A DNA stretch of 64,000 nucleotides from Alkaliphilus peptidifermentans DSM 18978 (GCF_900101495.1 NZ_FMUS01000002.1:62001-126000); one strand, 5' to 3'. Positions 7,806 to 15,772 are shown, numbered from the stretch's first letter. Notes: a model not told the origin generated them from the letters alone. Made by a program: numbers and translations.

Positions 7806-8957
7806 CTATCTTTGCATATTTAATAATTTAATTCTTTTATTTAATTCATTAAATACCCCATCCTGTAGCTGCCAACCAGTAATATAGTGGACTTCAACCC
7901 CTCTTGGCTTATCAATTCCCTCCAATATTTTTTCTATTTCAATTTTGTAATTAATATCTTCAAATAGTGAAGTACCTTGAAAAATGTAGATATCCTTTAC
8001 TGCATGGTTCATTAATTTTTCTAATTCATTCCTAACTAACCTTTTATCTAAAAAAGTGTGTTGAACATGCCTACTATTATACCCTTCTTGAACTAGCATA
8101 TCTTTTACTTTTTCCCTAAATAGAAGCTCTTGCTTAATATAATTCTTTTCTTCTAATCCCGCCTGATATTTTTCTCCTAAAATCAATATGCCCACGTTAC
8201 TTCGTTGATCCTCTTCAATATATCCATTTAACCAGTTAACACATCCACGTGATAATTCATCACTATCCCAAAGAGGGTTAGTATTTTTTACCACCCTCAT
8301 ATGTTGAATTGGATTAACCCTTTGAACAACTTCATTTATTTTTTTAAAATCATTTGAGTCAGTAAGCATTACAGTTGATATGATAATCCTTCCATTTCCA
8401 TCTACCATAGCCTGATTTAATACCTCTTCAAAATATGGTCTTGTATTTATAAATGATGAGTAGAATTTAAATTCTTCCGTAAATTCATTTTGTAATAGAT
8501 GCTTTAGCTCTGTATAATAATAAGAATCACTAATACTGCTAACTTTTTCATATGTGAGCTTGGTTTTAAATAGTCGAAATGGTAAATTTAAATACTGATA
8601 TTTGCTTAAGTAATCAAATTCATTTTTCAAAATAGTTGGTAGGTCATAGGTTGGTGGCTCTCCTTTAAACACAAGAATAACTGCTGTTTTTTCGTTCAAC
8701 AAATAATTTTTTGCAATATAATCACTGGATATTTTATATTGAATCAAATAAAGACTTACTATAGTGAGAAAATATCCCAAAATAATTCCTAAAGTTACTT
8801 TATTAATTTTTGACTTTTTTATGATGTTTTCATTTTTAAAAAATATGCATCCTAATAATACTGCTAATATCCAAAGAAATCTCTCCACTAGACCAATAGT
8901 TATTAATCCGTAACTTATAACCACAGAAAAAATTATAGCTTTTAACATCAAAATCAT
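7806..8957 (-). CDS. Membrane-anchored protein with chelatase-like (ferrochelatase-like) domain
   Basis: A protein of 383 aa with the start placed at the ATG at 8957, because GGGGGGAT lies just before it; an in-frame ATG ten codons upstream has no ribosome site. Two to three N-terminal membrane segments (to about residue 75) are followed by a soluble domain. That domain opens with KTAVILVFKGEPPTYDLP, which resembles the N-terminus of ferrochelatases (AVLLVNMGEP-type). It continues with alternating strand/helix blocks such as VGILILGEKYQ. No heme pathway genes are adjacent, and the canonical catalytic His/Glu pair could not be placed by eye. Metal-chelatase activity is therefore a guess from fold resemblance. 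Confidence 0.55.
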   Translation of the reverse strand: MILMLKAIIFSVVISYGLITIGLVERFLWILAVLLGCIFFKNENIIKKSKINKVTLGIILGYFLTIVSLYLIQYKISSDYIAKNYLLNEKTAVILVFKGEPPTYDLPTILKNEFDYLSKYQYLNLPFRLFKTKLTYEKVSSISDSYYYTELKHLLQNEFTEEFKFYSSFINTRPYFEEVLNQAMVDGNGRIIISTVMLTDSNDFKKINEVVQRVNPIQHMRVVKNTNPLWDSDELSRGCVNWLNGYIEEDQRSNVGILILGEKYQAGLEEKNYIKQELLFREKVKDMLVQEGYNSRHVQHTFLDKRLVRNELEKLMNHAVKDIYIFQGTSLFEDINYKIEIEKILEGIDKPRGVEVHYITGWQLQDGVFNELNKRIKLLNMQR

Positions 8958-9034
8958 ATCTATCCCCCCAGATTTCTCACATAACACAATTCAATTTGAT
9001 TAATAGATATGATGAAAATAATAATAAAATGAAT

Positions 9035-9062
9035 AAAGGTGGATATATAACCCTCCACCTTT
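9035..9062 (-). terminator. Hairpin after the YhcN-like gene
   Basis: The perfect 9-bp stem AAAGGTGGA/TCCACCTTT lies just after the lipoprotein stop and is followed on the minus strand by a T-rich stretch. It separates this gene from the chelatase-like gene. Confidence 0.7.
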
Positions 9063-9084
9063 ACTCACTTTTAATTGTCTAATT

Positions 9085-9603
9085 TTATGCACCTGGAGTC
9101 ATTCTTCTAATCAACTCTTCTATTTCTCTTCCAAATCCACTTAGTGGTCGTCCTCTTGTTGCTTCCGTAGATATGTTTTCGATTCGTTGGACAATATCAG
9201 GATCTGCTGAAACAGATACCCTTTCTATATTTCTGTCAGTTCTTCTTACTACATCCTCTATTTTTTTCTTTACTTCAGTATTTACCTCACCTTGAGTATC
9301 TTCAGTTAAAGATACGCCTACTAGAGCAATATTATCGGTAATAACAACAGTAGCACTTCTAACTTCTTCTAGCTTGACTACTGCATTAACGATTCTATCT
9401 GCCCTAATATTTAAATCTTGCATGGCTTCACCTGGTTGCATATTCATTGGTGCATTTCTATCGGTCATTTCTTGATTTGGTTCTACTCTCCTTGGATCTG
9501 CTGGTGCTGGAGCCGGTCTTTCGACAGGTCGTCTACAACCAGTTGCGGCTATACCTAATATTAATATAAAGCATAAAAATATTAATAATTTTTTGCTTTT
9601 CAT
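9085..9603 (-). CDS. YhcN/YlaJ-family sporulation lipoprotein
   Basis: A 172-aa secreted lipoprotein. The signal peptide runs to residue 22 with lipobox ATGC, then a Pro-rich linker. A domain of about 110 aa contains RADRIVNAVVKLEEVRSATV and ALVGVSLTED, typical of the YhcN/YlaJ family. These proteins are found in spore membranes and germination contexts in spore formers. The ribosome site AGGAGGTGAT is excellent. The gene is monocistronic, with a hairpin just after it. The exact role is unknown; family membership is fairly secure. Confidence 0.85.
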   Translation of the reverse strand: MKSKKLLIFLCFILILGIAATGCRRPVERPAPAPADPRRVEPNQEMTDRNAPMNMQPGEAMQDLNIRADRIVNAVVKLEEVRSATVVITDNIALVGVSLTEDTQGEVNTEVKKKIEDVVRRTDRNIERVSVSADPDIVQRIENISTEATRGRPLSGFGREIEELIRRMTPGA

Positions 9604-9710
9604 TTTATCACCTCCTATAGTTATTTTATCTCCGTCTTGATTTTTTATTTAGTTAACTTTTTCATAAAAAAACTATGATTGACAATTTGTTATTAATAAT
9701 TTACATGCCT

Positions 9711-9738
9711 TTGGAGGAAAATAAATTTAATATATAAT
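9711..9738 (+). promoter_or_regulatory. Promoter of the 50-aa membrane peptide gene
   Basis: TTGGAG (9711-9716), a 16-base spacer and TATAAT (9733-9738), about 35 bases before the ATG at 9772. Confidence 0.5.
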
Positions 9739-9771
9739 ATTCATATTTATTACTTATCAAGGAGGCATCAT

Positions 9772-9924
9772 ATGGACATTCTATTACTCTATTATTTATC
9801 CAAACTATTTCAAAAAACATTCCAAAAAGTAAAACTACCACTTTTCATTTTATTTTTATTTTGGCTAATTTCAAAGTTAAGTAGTTTATCCTTAAGCTAT
9901 GGCAGGAACATTGAAAAAAGCTAG
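9772..9924 (+). CDS. Small hydrophobic protein, 50 aa, unknown function
   Basis: The ATG is preceded by AAGGAGGCATCAT, a near-ideal ribosome site, and by a plausible promoter. The peptide begins MDILLLYYLSKLF. It has a short basic amphipathic stretch (QKTFQKVK) and then a membrane segment, LPLFILFLFWLIS, followed by a Ser-rich tail. The orientation is the same as ychF 100 bp downstream. I recognise no family. The strong initiation signals make it more credible than a random short frame, but expression is unproven. A hairpin at its stop codon (9918-9942) suggests it is its own transcription unit. Confidence 0.5.
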   Translation: MDILLLYYLSKLFQKTFQKVKLPLFILFLFWLISKLSSLSLSYGRNIEKS

Positions 9925-9942
9925 CTATAAAAATGCTGGCTT
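9918..9942 (+). terminator. Hairpin overlapping the stop of the 50-aa gene
   Basis: Stem AAGCTAGC/GCTGGCTT (one G-T pair) with a 9-base loop, followed by CTTTATT. The T-tract is weak. Confidence 0.4.
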
Positions 9943-9947
9943 CTTTA

Positions 9948-9978
9948 TTGCCAATAGATACTTAATAAGATATAATCT
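9948..9978 (+). promoter_or_regulatory. Candidate ychF promoter
   Basis: TTGCCA (9948-9953) and a perfect TATAAT (9973-9978), but with a 19-base spacer, which is longer than ideal. The -10 lies about 48 bases before the ychF ATG. Confidence 0.4.
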
Positions 9979-10026
9979 TACTTGTGTGCAAATTTTAATC
10001 TTTTTATGTAGAAAGGGACGGATTTA

Positions 10027-11121
10027 ATGAAACTAGGCATCGTTGGATTACCAAACGTAGGCAAGAGTACTTTATTTAATGCAATTACTGAGGCGGGAGC
10101 AGAATCTGCCAATTATCCATTTTGTACTATCGAACCAAATATAGGAGTGGTTGCTGTTCCAGACCAGCGTTTGGCTGTATTAAATGAAATGTATCAATCT
10201 GAAAAGGTTATACCTGCAAGCATAGAGTTTTACGATATAGCAGGTCTCGTGAGAGGAGCCAGCAAAGGTGAAGGACTTGGAAATAAGTTTTTATCTCATA
10301 TTCGTGAAGTTGAAGCTATTCTTCACGTTGTCAGGTGCTTTGAAGATTCTGATATTACCCATGTTGAAGGTGACGTAAACCCATTAAGAGATATTGAAAC
10401 TATTAATTTAGAGCTTGTTTTTTCTGACTTAGAGATTATCGAGAAAAGAATTCAAAAGACAGAAAAACTCATAAAATCAGATAAATCATTAATTGAAGAG
10501 CTTGAGCTATTAAAGCTAATAAAAGAAGCGCTTGAAGAGGGTAATACAGTTCGGACCCTTGATTTATCGCCTGAACAACAAAAAATTGTTAGAAGCTTTA
10601 ATCTATTATCTTCTAAACCAACTATTTATGTTGGAAATGTTTCAGAGGAGGATATAAAAAATTATGGTGCTGATAATCAATATGTTGGAAAGCTTAAGGA
10701 ATTGGCTTCTGGTGAAAACGCTGAGGTAGTAGTTATTTGTGCAAAAATTGAAGCTGAAATTGCTGAATTAGATGAAGATGAAAAGCAAATGTTCTTAGAT
10801 GAGCTAGGTTTAAAGGAATCAGGTTTAGATCGACTTATAAAGGCATCCTATTCATTACTAGGCTTGATTAGTTACCTTACTGCTGGCCCTAAGGAAGTGC
10901 GTGCATGGACCATCAAAAATGGTCTTAAGGCCCCCCAAGCAGCTGGAAAAATCCATTCTGACTTCGAAAGAGGTTTTATTCGTGCAGAGATAGTAGCTTT
11001 CAATGATCTTGTAGCCTGTGGAAGCCATGGAGCAGCTAAAGAAAAGGGCTTGGTTAGATTAGAAGGAAAAGAATATATTGTTAAAGATGGAGACGTGATA
11101 CTATTTAGATTTAACGTTTAA
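10027..11121 (+). CDS. ychF: Ribosome-binding ATPase YchF
   Basis: YchF/OLA1 of 364 aa, full length. It is an Obg-family P-loop protein that prefers ATP and binds ribosomes. The G1 motif GLPNVGKST is at residues 6-14, the G3 region reads DIAGLVRGASKGEGLGNKFL, and the C-terminal TGS-type domain ends in ARAEIVAFNDL-like and GDVILFRFNV sequence. The first six residues MKLGIV are typical. It has its own probable promoter and a very strong terminator behind it, so it is monocistronic. Confidence 0.97.
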   Translation: MKLGIVGLPNVGKSTLFNAITEAGAESANYPFCTIEPNIGVVAVPDQRLAVLNEMYQSEKVIPASIEFYDIAGLVRGASKGEGLGNKFLSHIREVEAILHVVRCFEDSDITHVEGDVNPLRDIETINLELVFSDLEIIEKRIQKTEKLIKSDKSLIEELELLKLIKEALEEGNTVRTLDLSPEQQKIVRSFNLLSSKPTIYVGNVSEEDIKNYGADNQYVGKLKELASGENAEVVVICAKIEAEIAELDEDEKQMFLDELGLKESGLDRLIKASYSLLGLISYLTAGPKEVRAWTIKNGLKAPQAAGKIHSDFERGFIRAEIVAFNDLVACGSHGAAKEKGLVRLEGKEYIVKDGDVILFRFNV

Positions 11122-11136
11122 ATATTGGTGAGCTAA

Positions 11137-11184
11137 AGATAATCAGGAGTTTTCATACAGCTGAAAACTCCTGATTATCTTTTC
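11137..11184 (+). terminator. Strong terminator after ychF
   Basis: A perfect 19-bp stem begins AGATAATCAGGAG, has a 6-base loop, and is followed by TTTT. It lies 15 bp after the ychF stop. Confidence 0.9.
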
Positions 11185-11260
11185 CCTCTTACTTTTTCTT
11201 CAGTCTGGAGCAATGGTCCTAACTATGTCCATTGCTTCTATAGGCTATATTTTTTAATAC

Positions 11261-11647
11261 CTAATATACTGTATCATATACTTCTAAGCTATCGGCTTTT
11301 ACTAAAACATATTCACCTACTGGCAAATCCTTACCTTCTACCTCCAACTGTATAATGCTATTTCCAAATCTGAGGTCAGAAATTCCATCCTTATACACCT
11401 TTTCTAAAACTCCAATAATATGAGTAATTTCTTCTTCAATAAAAATCTTAAAAGATTTCTCTTTGCTCAGGCTAACTGTTTTATTCCACTCTAAAATATC
11501 TGTAATATCATACTCTACGTTATATTTATTACCTACTTCAGGATCACTATTTCCATTCCATACTGCTTTTCCATTTCCATATTCCGTATTAAAATCAATA
11601 ATTGAATCCATATCTGAATTATCGACGCCCCTGATTAGAATTTCCAA
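11261..11647 (-). CDS. Hypothetical protein, 128 aa
   Basis: The start is a TTG at 11647 with AAGGAGGTTTGA upstream. The product is acidic, soluble and without signal or membrane segments. It begins MEILIRGVDNSDMDSI and has a central SKEKSFKIFIEEEI strand-like stretch, with beta-strand character in its second half (ending GEYVLVKADSLEVYDTVY). I recognise no family and no catalytic motif. It stands alone between ychF (convergent) and deoC, with the deoC terminator just upstream. It appears to be a real gene because of the ribosome site and intact frame. Confidence 0.6.
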   Translation of the reverse strand: MEILIRGVDNSDMDSIIDFNTEYGNGKAVWNGNSDPEVGNKYNVEYDITDILEWNKTVSLSKEKSFKIFIEEEITHIIGVLEKVYKDGISDLRFGNSIIQLEVEGKDLPVGEYVLVKADSLEVYDTVY

Positions 11648-11694
11648 TAATCAAACCTCCTTCTTATATTTATATTATTTTATAAGACTAATTC

Positions 11695-11722
11695 TAAAAA
11701 CAGGAACCTTTACAGGCTCCTG
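11695..11722 (-). terminator. Terminator after deoC
   Basis: On the minus strand CAGGAGCC/GGTTCCTG (one G-T pair) with a 6-base loop, followed by TTTTT. Confidence 0.75.
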
Positions 11723-11785
11723 GGGTTATTGAAAAGCGTAAAATGCTTTGTTATTGTCATTAATCATTATCAATTATCAGTTGAT

Positions 11786-12454
11786 TTAATATCCGCCCTG
11801 TTGATCTTCAATACCCTTAACAATACTTATTGAAGCACTACATCCTATTCTTGTTGCACCTGCTTCAATCATTGTTATTGCTGTCTTATAATCACGTACA
11901 CCACCAGATGCCTTAACTTGTACATTTTCTCCAACTGTTTCCTTCATTAGCTTCACATCTTCAGCAGTAGCACCACCCGTACTAAATCCTGTCGAGGTTT
12001 TAACAAAGTCTGCTCCAGCTTGTTTTGCTAATTCACAAACCTTAACCTTTTCTTCATCAGTCAATAGAGATGTTTCTATGATAACTTTAACAATTGCTTT
12101 ACTTTTTGCGGCATTTACAACTGCCTCAATATCTTTATAAACCAAATCATACTCTTTGCTCTTTAATGCTCCAATATTAATCACCATGTCAATTTCATTA
12201 GCTCCATTATCGATGGCATTTGATGTTTCAAAGGCCTTCACTTCCATAGTTGAAGCTCCTAATGGGAATCCTACTACTGCAGTAACCTTAACATCGGAGC
12301 CCTTTAGTTCGTCTGCTACAATAGCTACATTCGATCCATTAACACAAACAGAAAAAAATCCATAGGTCTTAGCATCTTTACAATATTGTATTATTTCTTT
12401 TTTTTTCACATCAGGTTTTAAAATTGTATGATCAATATACTTTGCAATATTCAT
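11786..12454 (-). CDS. deoC: Deoxyribose-phosphate aldolase
   Basis: DeoC of 222 aa. It cleaves 2-deoxy-D-ribose 5-phosphate to glyceraldehyde 3-phosphate and acetaldehyde. A TIM-barrel class I aldolase: the Schiff-base Lys is in FVKTSTGFS, and KVIIETSLL and KASGGVRD are conserved. I chose ATG 12454 ([13 protein letters not shown]) because GGGAG lies nine bases before it, whereas an in-frame ATG at 12478 would overlap the pduL end without a site. It is transcribed just after pduL, so the acetaldehyde could be oxidised to acetyl-CoA and passed to PduL. No other nucleoside catabolic genes are adjacent. Confidence 0.96.
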   Translation of the reverse strand: MNIAKYIDHTILKPDVKKKEIIQYCKDAKTYGFFSVCVNGSNVAIVADELKGSDVKVTAVVGFPLGASTMEVKAFETSNAIDNGANEIDMVINIGALKSKEYDLVYKDIEAVVNAAKSKAIVKVIIETSLLTDEEKVKVCELAKQAGADFVKTSTGFSTGGATAEDVKLMKETVGENVQVKASGGVRDYKTAITMIEAGATRIGCSASISIVKGIEDQQGGY

Positions 12455-12470
12455 TTGGATGTTCTCCCAT

Positions 12471-13049
12471 CTATTCAATAATTAATTCAACTAAGTCACC
12501 ATTCTTGACACCAGCGGCATTGCCTTCGTCCACATCTACGTGCATTTCTAGTGCGAAGGTGGGATGTACTCTAGCTAAAACATTTTCAAATATTACTGCC
12601 CTTTCACCAAAGGTTCTGACCTTAACGGTTTGTTTATCAGTCACACCAAATGCCTCTGCATCAGATGTATGCATATGTATATGTCTTGAAGCAATAATTA
12701 CCCCTTCCTTCAATTCAACTTCTCCATTTGGTCCTACAATTTTAACACCTGGGCTATCACTAAGATTACCTGAATCTCTTACAGGTGGCTTTAACCCTAA
12801 AACAAAGCTATCACCTAATGAAACTTCAATCTGTGTACTATTCCGAGCAGGTCCTAAAACTCTAACACCACTTATTGTACCTTTTGGTCCTATAATATCC
12901 ACTTTTTCTACAGCAGCAAACTGTCCTGGCTGTGATAAATCTTTAAAATTTTTCAGCTCATAGCCTTCACCAAACAAACTATTAATATCTTCCCTGCTTA
13001 AGTGAAGATGTCTGTTGGATAAAGCTATTGGTAACATTTTTTTGCTCAT
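12471..13049 (-). CDS. pduL: Phosphate propanoyltransferase / phosphotransacetylase, PduL type
   Basis: PduL of 192 aa. It exchanges acyl-CoA and acyl-phosphate (acetyl or propionyl), feeding acetate kinase for ATP. Two repeated PduL domains carry the zinc-binding His clusters SNRHLHLS (near residue 11) and ASRHIHMH (near residue 124). No N-terminal encapsulation peptide is evident and no microcompartment shell genes are nearby, so this is probably a housekeeping cytosolic enzyme. It is first in a two-gene unit with deoC, behind a good promoter and a perfect 12-bp palindrome. Confidence 0.94.
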   Translation of the reverse strand: MSKKMLPIALSNRHLHLSREDINSLFGEGYELKNFKDLSQPGQFAAVEKVDIIGPKGTISGVRVLGPARNSTQIEVSLGDSFVLGLKPPVRDSGNLSDSPGVKIVGPNGEVELKEGVIIASRHIHMHTSDAEAFGVTDKQTVKVRTFGERAVIFENVLARVHPTFALEMHVDVDEGNAAGVKNGDLVELIIE

Positions 13050-13105
13050 ACCCCTTTACCTCCTCATATGTATTCTCTATAACAATAAGATAAAGATACC
13101 ATCAT

Positions 13106-13117
13106 ATTGTATACAAT
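13106..13117. promoter_or_regulatory. Palindromic operator candidate upstream of pduL-deoC
   Basis: ATTGTATACAAT is a perfect 12-bp palindrome at the predicted transcription start. Its TTGTATACAA core is the kind bound by GntR-family repressors (the B. subtilis GntR site has this core). No GntR gene is in the window. Confidence 0.5.
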
Positions 13118-13120
13118 CCT

Positions 13121-13149
13121 ATTATACTTTTTTTTATCTTATAAATCAA
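13121..13149 (-). promoter_or_regulatory. Promoter of pduL-deoC
   Basis: The minus strand has TTGATT (13149-13144), a 17-base spacer and TATAAT (13126-13121). Confidence 0.75.
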
Positions 13150-13193
13150 ATGTTCCAAGTTAATAGTTTTGCATAATAATTATTGTTTATTTC

Positions 13194-14201
13194 TTATAAA
13201 TCATTAAGCAATGCACTAAAATACGAGTAGTCCTCATCCACTTTATCTTTTTTGATTTTTAACGCTGAAATAAATGTTATAACCGTTAGCCCCATTGAAA
13301 GGCCGGCAACTGTCATATAGTAAATAGGGTATGGAGTATAAAAAGCAGCTATTATTAAAAATAAACTCAAGAAAAAATAGCTCTTAGATTTTTTATTAGA
13401 TAAAAGCGCTATCTTGTACTTCTTCCATAAAGCGTTCCTTCTGCTAATTTTATTTTCAATAAGCTCATCAATTTCTTTATCTGTAGGAAACATATCACAG
13501 CTTTCAATTAGTTTAAGCATTCTTTCTTTATTCAATAGAAGTACTCTATAATTCTTGTTTAGTAGATTAACAAAATCGTATGCATCCTTTGTAAAATCTG
13601 AGGTTGTAATTACAACATTTCTTTTTATGTCCATTTCGTGAAGTCGACTTAATATCTCTTTAATTTCCTTCATCTCTACATAGAAATCATTTTTATATAC
13701 ATAGAAAGATAGCAGCATCTTTTCTCCATTGTATAAGCCTTGGCAAACTAAAATATTATGACTATTGTATATATGTCTCACATTTGAAAATCCTAACTTG
13801 CTATATAATTCTAGTGAAAATTCTTTAAGCTCAGCTTCTGTCCTGTTGAGAATTTCTTGATATACTTTTTGACTTGCTACATTTCTACGTTTTTGTATTT
13901 TTATACTCTCCAGCTTTTTATTTCTAATACCTATCGATATGTAATGAAATAAAAGTAGCATTAACACTGAAATAAAAAGTGCAATTGACAAATGATTTAA
14001 GTATATGTATGTAACCATGAAAAAGAGAAAGAATAAAAATATTCTAATCAGTGAAAAATCAATTATTTTAGCACTATTACTTCTAGTATCCTCTTTAGAG
14101 GTCATATAATATGATCTAAACCTTCTACTATTGTCCCTATTTCTTTTATAACCTTTAATTTGATTAAGAAAAAATATACACAATTGATTAAACTTACTCA
14201 T
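13194..14201 (-). CDS. Membrane protein with a restriction-endonuclease-like (Mrr-like) core
   Basis: A 335-aa protein with a basic N-terminus, two membrane segments (about 50-90), a cytoplasmic domain of about 170 aa, and two C-terminal membrane segments (about 272-315). The middle contains FSLELYSKLGFSNVRH, HNILVCQGLYNGEKMLLSFY and VVITTSDFTKDAYDFVNLLN followed by YRVLLLNKERMLKLI. This order resembles Mrr-type nuclease domains, where an (Q/E)xK motif precedes an 'I.T...F...A' strand and an 'l.li....L..l' end. The catalytic D-ExK set is not clear, so it may be inactive. The start is ATG with AAGGGAGC. Confidence 0.55.
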   Translation of the reverse strand: MSKFNQLCIFFLNQIKGYKRNRDNSRRFRSYYMTSKEDTRSNSAKIIDFSLIRIFLFFLFFMVTYIYLNHLSIALFISVLMLLLFHYISIGIRNKKLESIKIQKRRNVASQKVYQEILNRTEAELKEFSLELYSKLGFSNVRHIYNSHNILVCQGLYNGEKMLLSFYVYKNDFYVEMKEIKEILSRLHEMDIKRNVVITTSDFTKDAYDFVNLLNKNYRVLLLNKERMLKLIESCDMFPTDKEIDELIENKISRRNALWKKYKIALLSNKKSKSYFFLSLFLIIAAFYTPYPIYYMTVAGLSMGLTVITFISALKIKKDKVDEDYSYFSALLNDL

Positions 14202-14271
14202 TACCCATGCTCCCTTCTATAAAAACAACCGTACTTGTAAAAGTCGGTTATTTTAAAAATCCTTTACTAGT

Positions 14272-14535
14272 TTAGTCTAACTCATCTAAAGCATTAATAA
14301 GTTGGTCTAGTCCAATTTCATCAAGATTAATCATTTTTACGAATTTATTATTATCTGAAAAACCAAGCCTACCCGTCATATTATGGGCTAAGTATTCAGT
14401 ATTTTTAAAGGAATAAACTATAGCATCAATTGTATCACTGGCATCATCTACACTAGTTACTGCATAGCCATAATCTTCAAGTAGCTTAGCAGCATCGTGT
14501 AGTCCCTCCTGTACTGCTATTCTCTTACTTCTCAT
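14272..14535 (-). CDS. UPF0180 family protein (YkuS-like)
   Basis: An 87-aa cytosolic protein beginning MRSKRIAVQEGLHDAAKLLEDYGY and ending with INLDEIGLDQLINALDEL. This fits the UPF0180/YkuS pattern of KRIAVE.L......L...GY, a central IDAIVYS strand, and NA.GLT.-type C-terminus. The function of the family is unknown. It is slightly longer than the B. subtilis protein. The ribosome site is GAGAGGAATGG, somewhat far from the ATG. Confidence 0.75.
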   Translation of the reverse strand: MRSKRIAVQEGLHDAAKLLEDYGYAVTSVDDASDTIDAIVYSFKNTEYLAHNMTGRLGFSDNNKFVKMINLDEIGLDQLINALDELD

Positions 14536-14879
14536 CTCATAACCATTCCTCTCTATTCTTTAATCTTCGTATTCCATTAAGGCTTATTTTAGCTTTCTTT
14601 TATTACATTGACCTCCTGAAATATATTTTAAGCACTTTAACAAGAATTATCCAAGGAACAAAAGCATTTCACGCTTTAAAATAATTAAAAAACTCTCATT
14701 AGCCTTAATACCACATACTACTTATCTGAATATATGCTAATGTACTACTACTTTTAAACATAAAGAAACCTAGCCTCGACGTATCCATAATACGTAAGAT
14801 GCTAGGTTTTGATAGAGTGAGGAAAATAGGTATCAATCATCAGTCTAAAGCCTCCATCGTTAGAGACTTAATTAGTGTT
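14536..14879. other. Intergenic stretch without a gene
   Basis: Apart from the nested hairpin at 14766-14809 this stretch holds only AT-rich sequence. An isolated GGAGGTCA on the minus strand near 14610 is followed by ATG-TAA, so it opens no frame. Confidence 0.6.
14766..14809 (-). terminator. Nested-hairpin terminator after the 56-aa gene
   Basis: The outer 9-bp stem AAACCTAGC/GCTAGGTTT encloses an inner perfect stem ACGTAT/ATACGT with a 5-base loop. TTTCTTT follows on the minus strand. Confidence 0.7.
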
Positions 14880-15050
14880 TTAACCCATTGCTCTTTCTAA
14901 TTTTTCAAGATGCTGTAGTGGAAAATGCTTTAGTAACTCCTTAAACTGATCTACTGATAGCCCCTGTGTCGTTGTATAGATTTCTATTTTACCATCAATG
15001 TCTGCTTGCATAAAGCGTTGCTTTACTTCTTGAAAATTAACTGTACTCAC
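14880..15050 (-). CDS. Small conserved-looking protein, 56 aa
   Basis: The GTG start at 15050 is preceded by CGAGGAGGTTTTACA. The peptide begins MSTVNFQEVKQRFMQADIDG and contains an ISTTQGLSVDQF-like stretch (actual IYTTTQGLSVDQFKELLKHF), ending HLEKLERAMG. It is predicted to be two helices around a short strand, soluble. No family is recognised. It is upstream of a structured terminator and downstream of hpt by 70 bp on the same strand, so it could be cotranscribed with hpt. The strong ribosome site and clean codon use support a real gene. Confidence 0.65.
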   Translation of the reverse strand: MSTVNFQEVKQRFMQADIDGKIEIYTTTQGLSVDQFKELLKHFPLQHLEKLERAMG

Positions 15051-15120
15051 TGTAAAACCTCCTCGAATAGATTCTATTAATAGTATGGAAAAAAATTAGA
15101 TTACTATTCAAGGATTTATT

Positions 15121-15660
15121 CTATTGATAAGCTTCTTCTTTTAAAATAGCTACATATGGGAGGTTTCTATATTTTTCAGCATAGTCAATACCATAGCCAA
15201 CAATGAATCTATCAGGTATATCAAAGCCTATATAATCTAGCTTTAAGTCACATTTCCTTCTCTCAGGCTTATCAAGCAATGCACAAATTTTCAAACTTGC
15301 AATCTTTCGAGATTTTAAGTTCTCAGTTAAGTACTTCAGGGTTAAGCCAGTATCAACAATATCTTCAACTATAATAACATGTTTACCCTCAATTTCTATA
15401 TCAAGGTCCTTCATGATTTTTACTACACCCGAACTTTGAGTAGAATATCCATAGCTTGATACTGCCATAAAATCAACATATACAGGAAGGGCTATCTCTC
15501 TAATTAGGTCTCCTAGAAAAACATTAGCACCCTTCAAAACACCTATCATAATAATATCTTCCATATTTTCATAATCAACTGTTATCTGTTTACCAAGTTC
15601 CTTAACTTTTGTTGCAATTTGTTCTTCAGTGAATAGTATTGCTTCTACATCCTTATTCAT
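15121..15660 (-). CDS. hpt: Hypoxanthine phosphoribosyltransferase
   Basis: Hpt of 179 aa, the usual size. It converts hypoxanthine (and guanine) plus PRPP to IMP/GMP in purine salvage. The PRPP-binding loop is VIIVEDIVDTGLTL; MIGVLKGANVFLGDL and the C-terminal FIVGYGIDYAEKYRNLPYV are typical. The start is ATG with AGAAGGGGTGAT. In many Firmicutes hpt is next to tilS/ftsH, but here it stands away from those genes. An extended -10 promoter (TGCTATAAT) lies just upstream. Confidence 0.96.
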   Translation of the reverse strand: MNKDVEAILFTEEQIATKVKELGKQITVDYENMEDIIMIGVLKGANVFLGDLIREIALPVYVDFMAVSSYGYSTQSSGVVKIMKDLDIEIEGKHVIIVEDIVDTGLTLKYLTENLKSRKIASLKICALLDKPERRKCDLKLDYIGFDIPDRFIVGYGIDYAEKYRNLPYVAILKEEAYQ

Positions 15661-15690
15661 AGTATCACCCCTTCTAAATAATCCAACTTC

Positions 15691-15699
15691 ATTATAGCA
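15691..15699 (-). promoter_or_regulatory. Extended -10 promoter of hpt
   Basis: The minus strand reads TGCTATAAT, an extended -10 element, about 30 bases before the hpt ATG. The -35 is weak. Confidence 0.5.
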
Positions 15700-15772
15700 T
15701 AATTTACAAAATATATGAATATTATTCTCGTTTTTTGGTTTATTATACGTAATACTATGAATTTTTAACTAC

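Noticed and set aside
12424-12963. Plus-strand 179-codon Ser/Thr/Pro-rich frame
   Set aside because: It is the complement of pduL and the deoC start; composition is typical of a shadow frame.
14600-14620. Ribosome site GGAGGTCA on the minus strand
   Set aside because: The following ATG is immediately succeeded by a stop codon, so no gene can start there.
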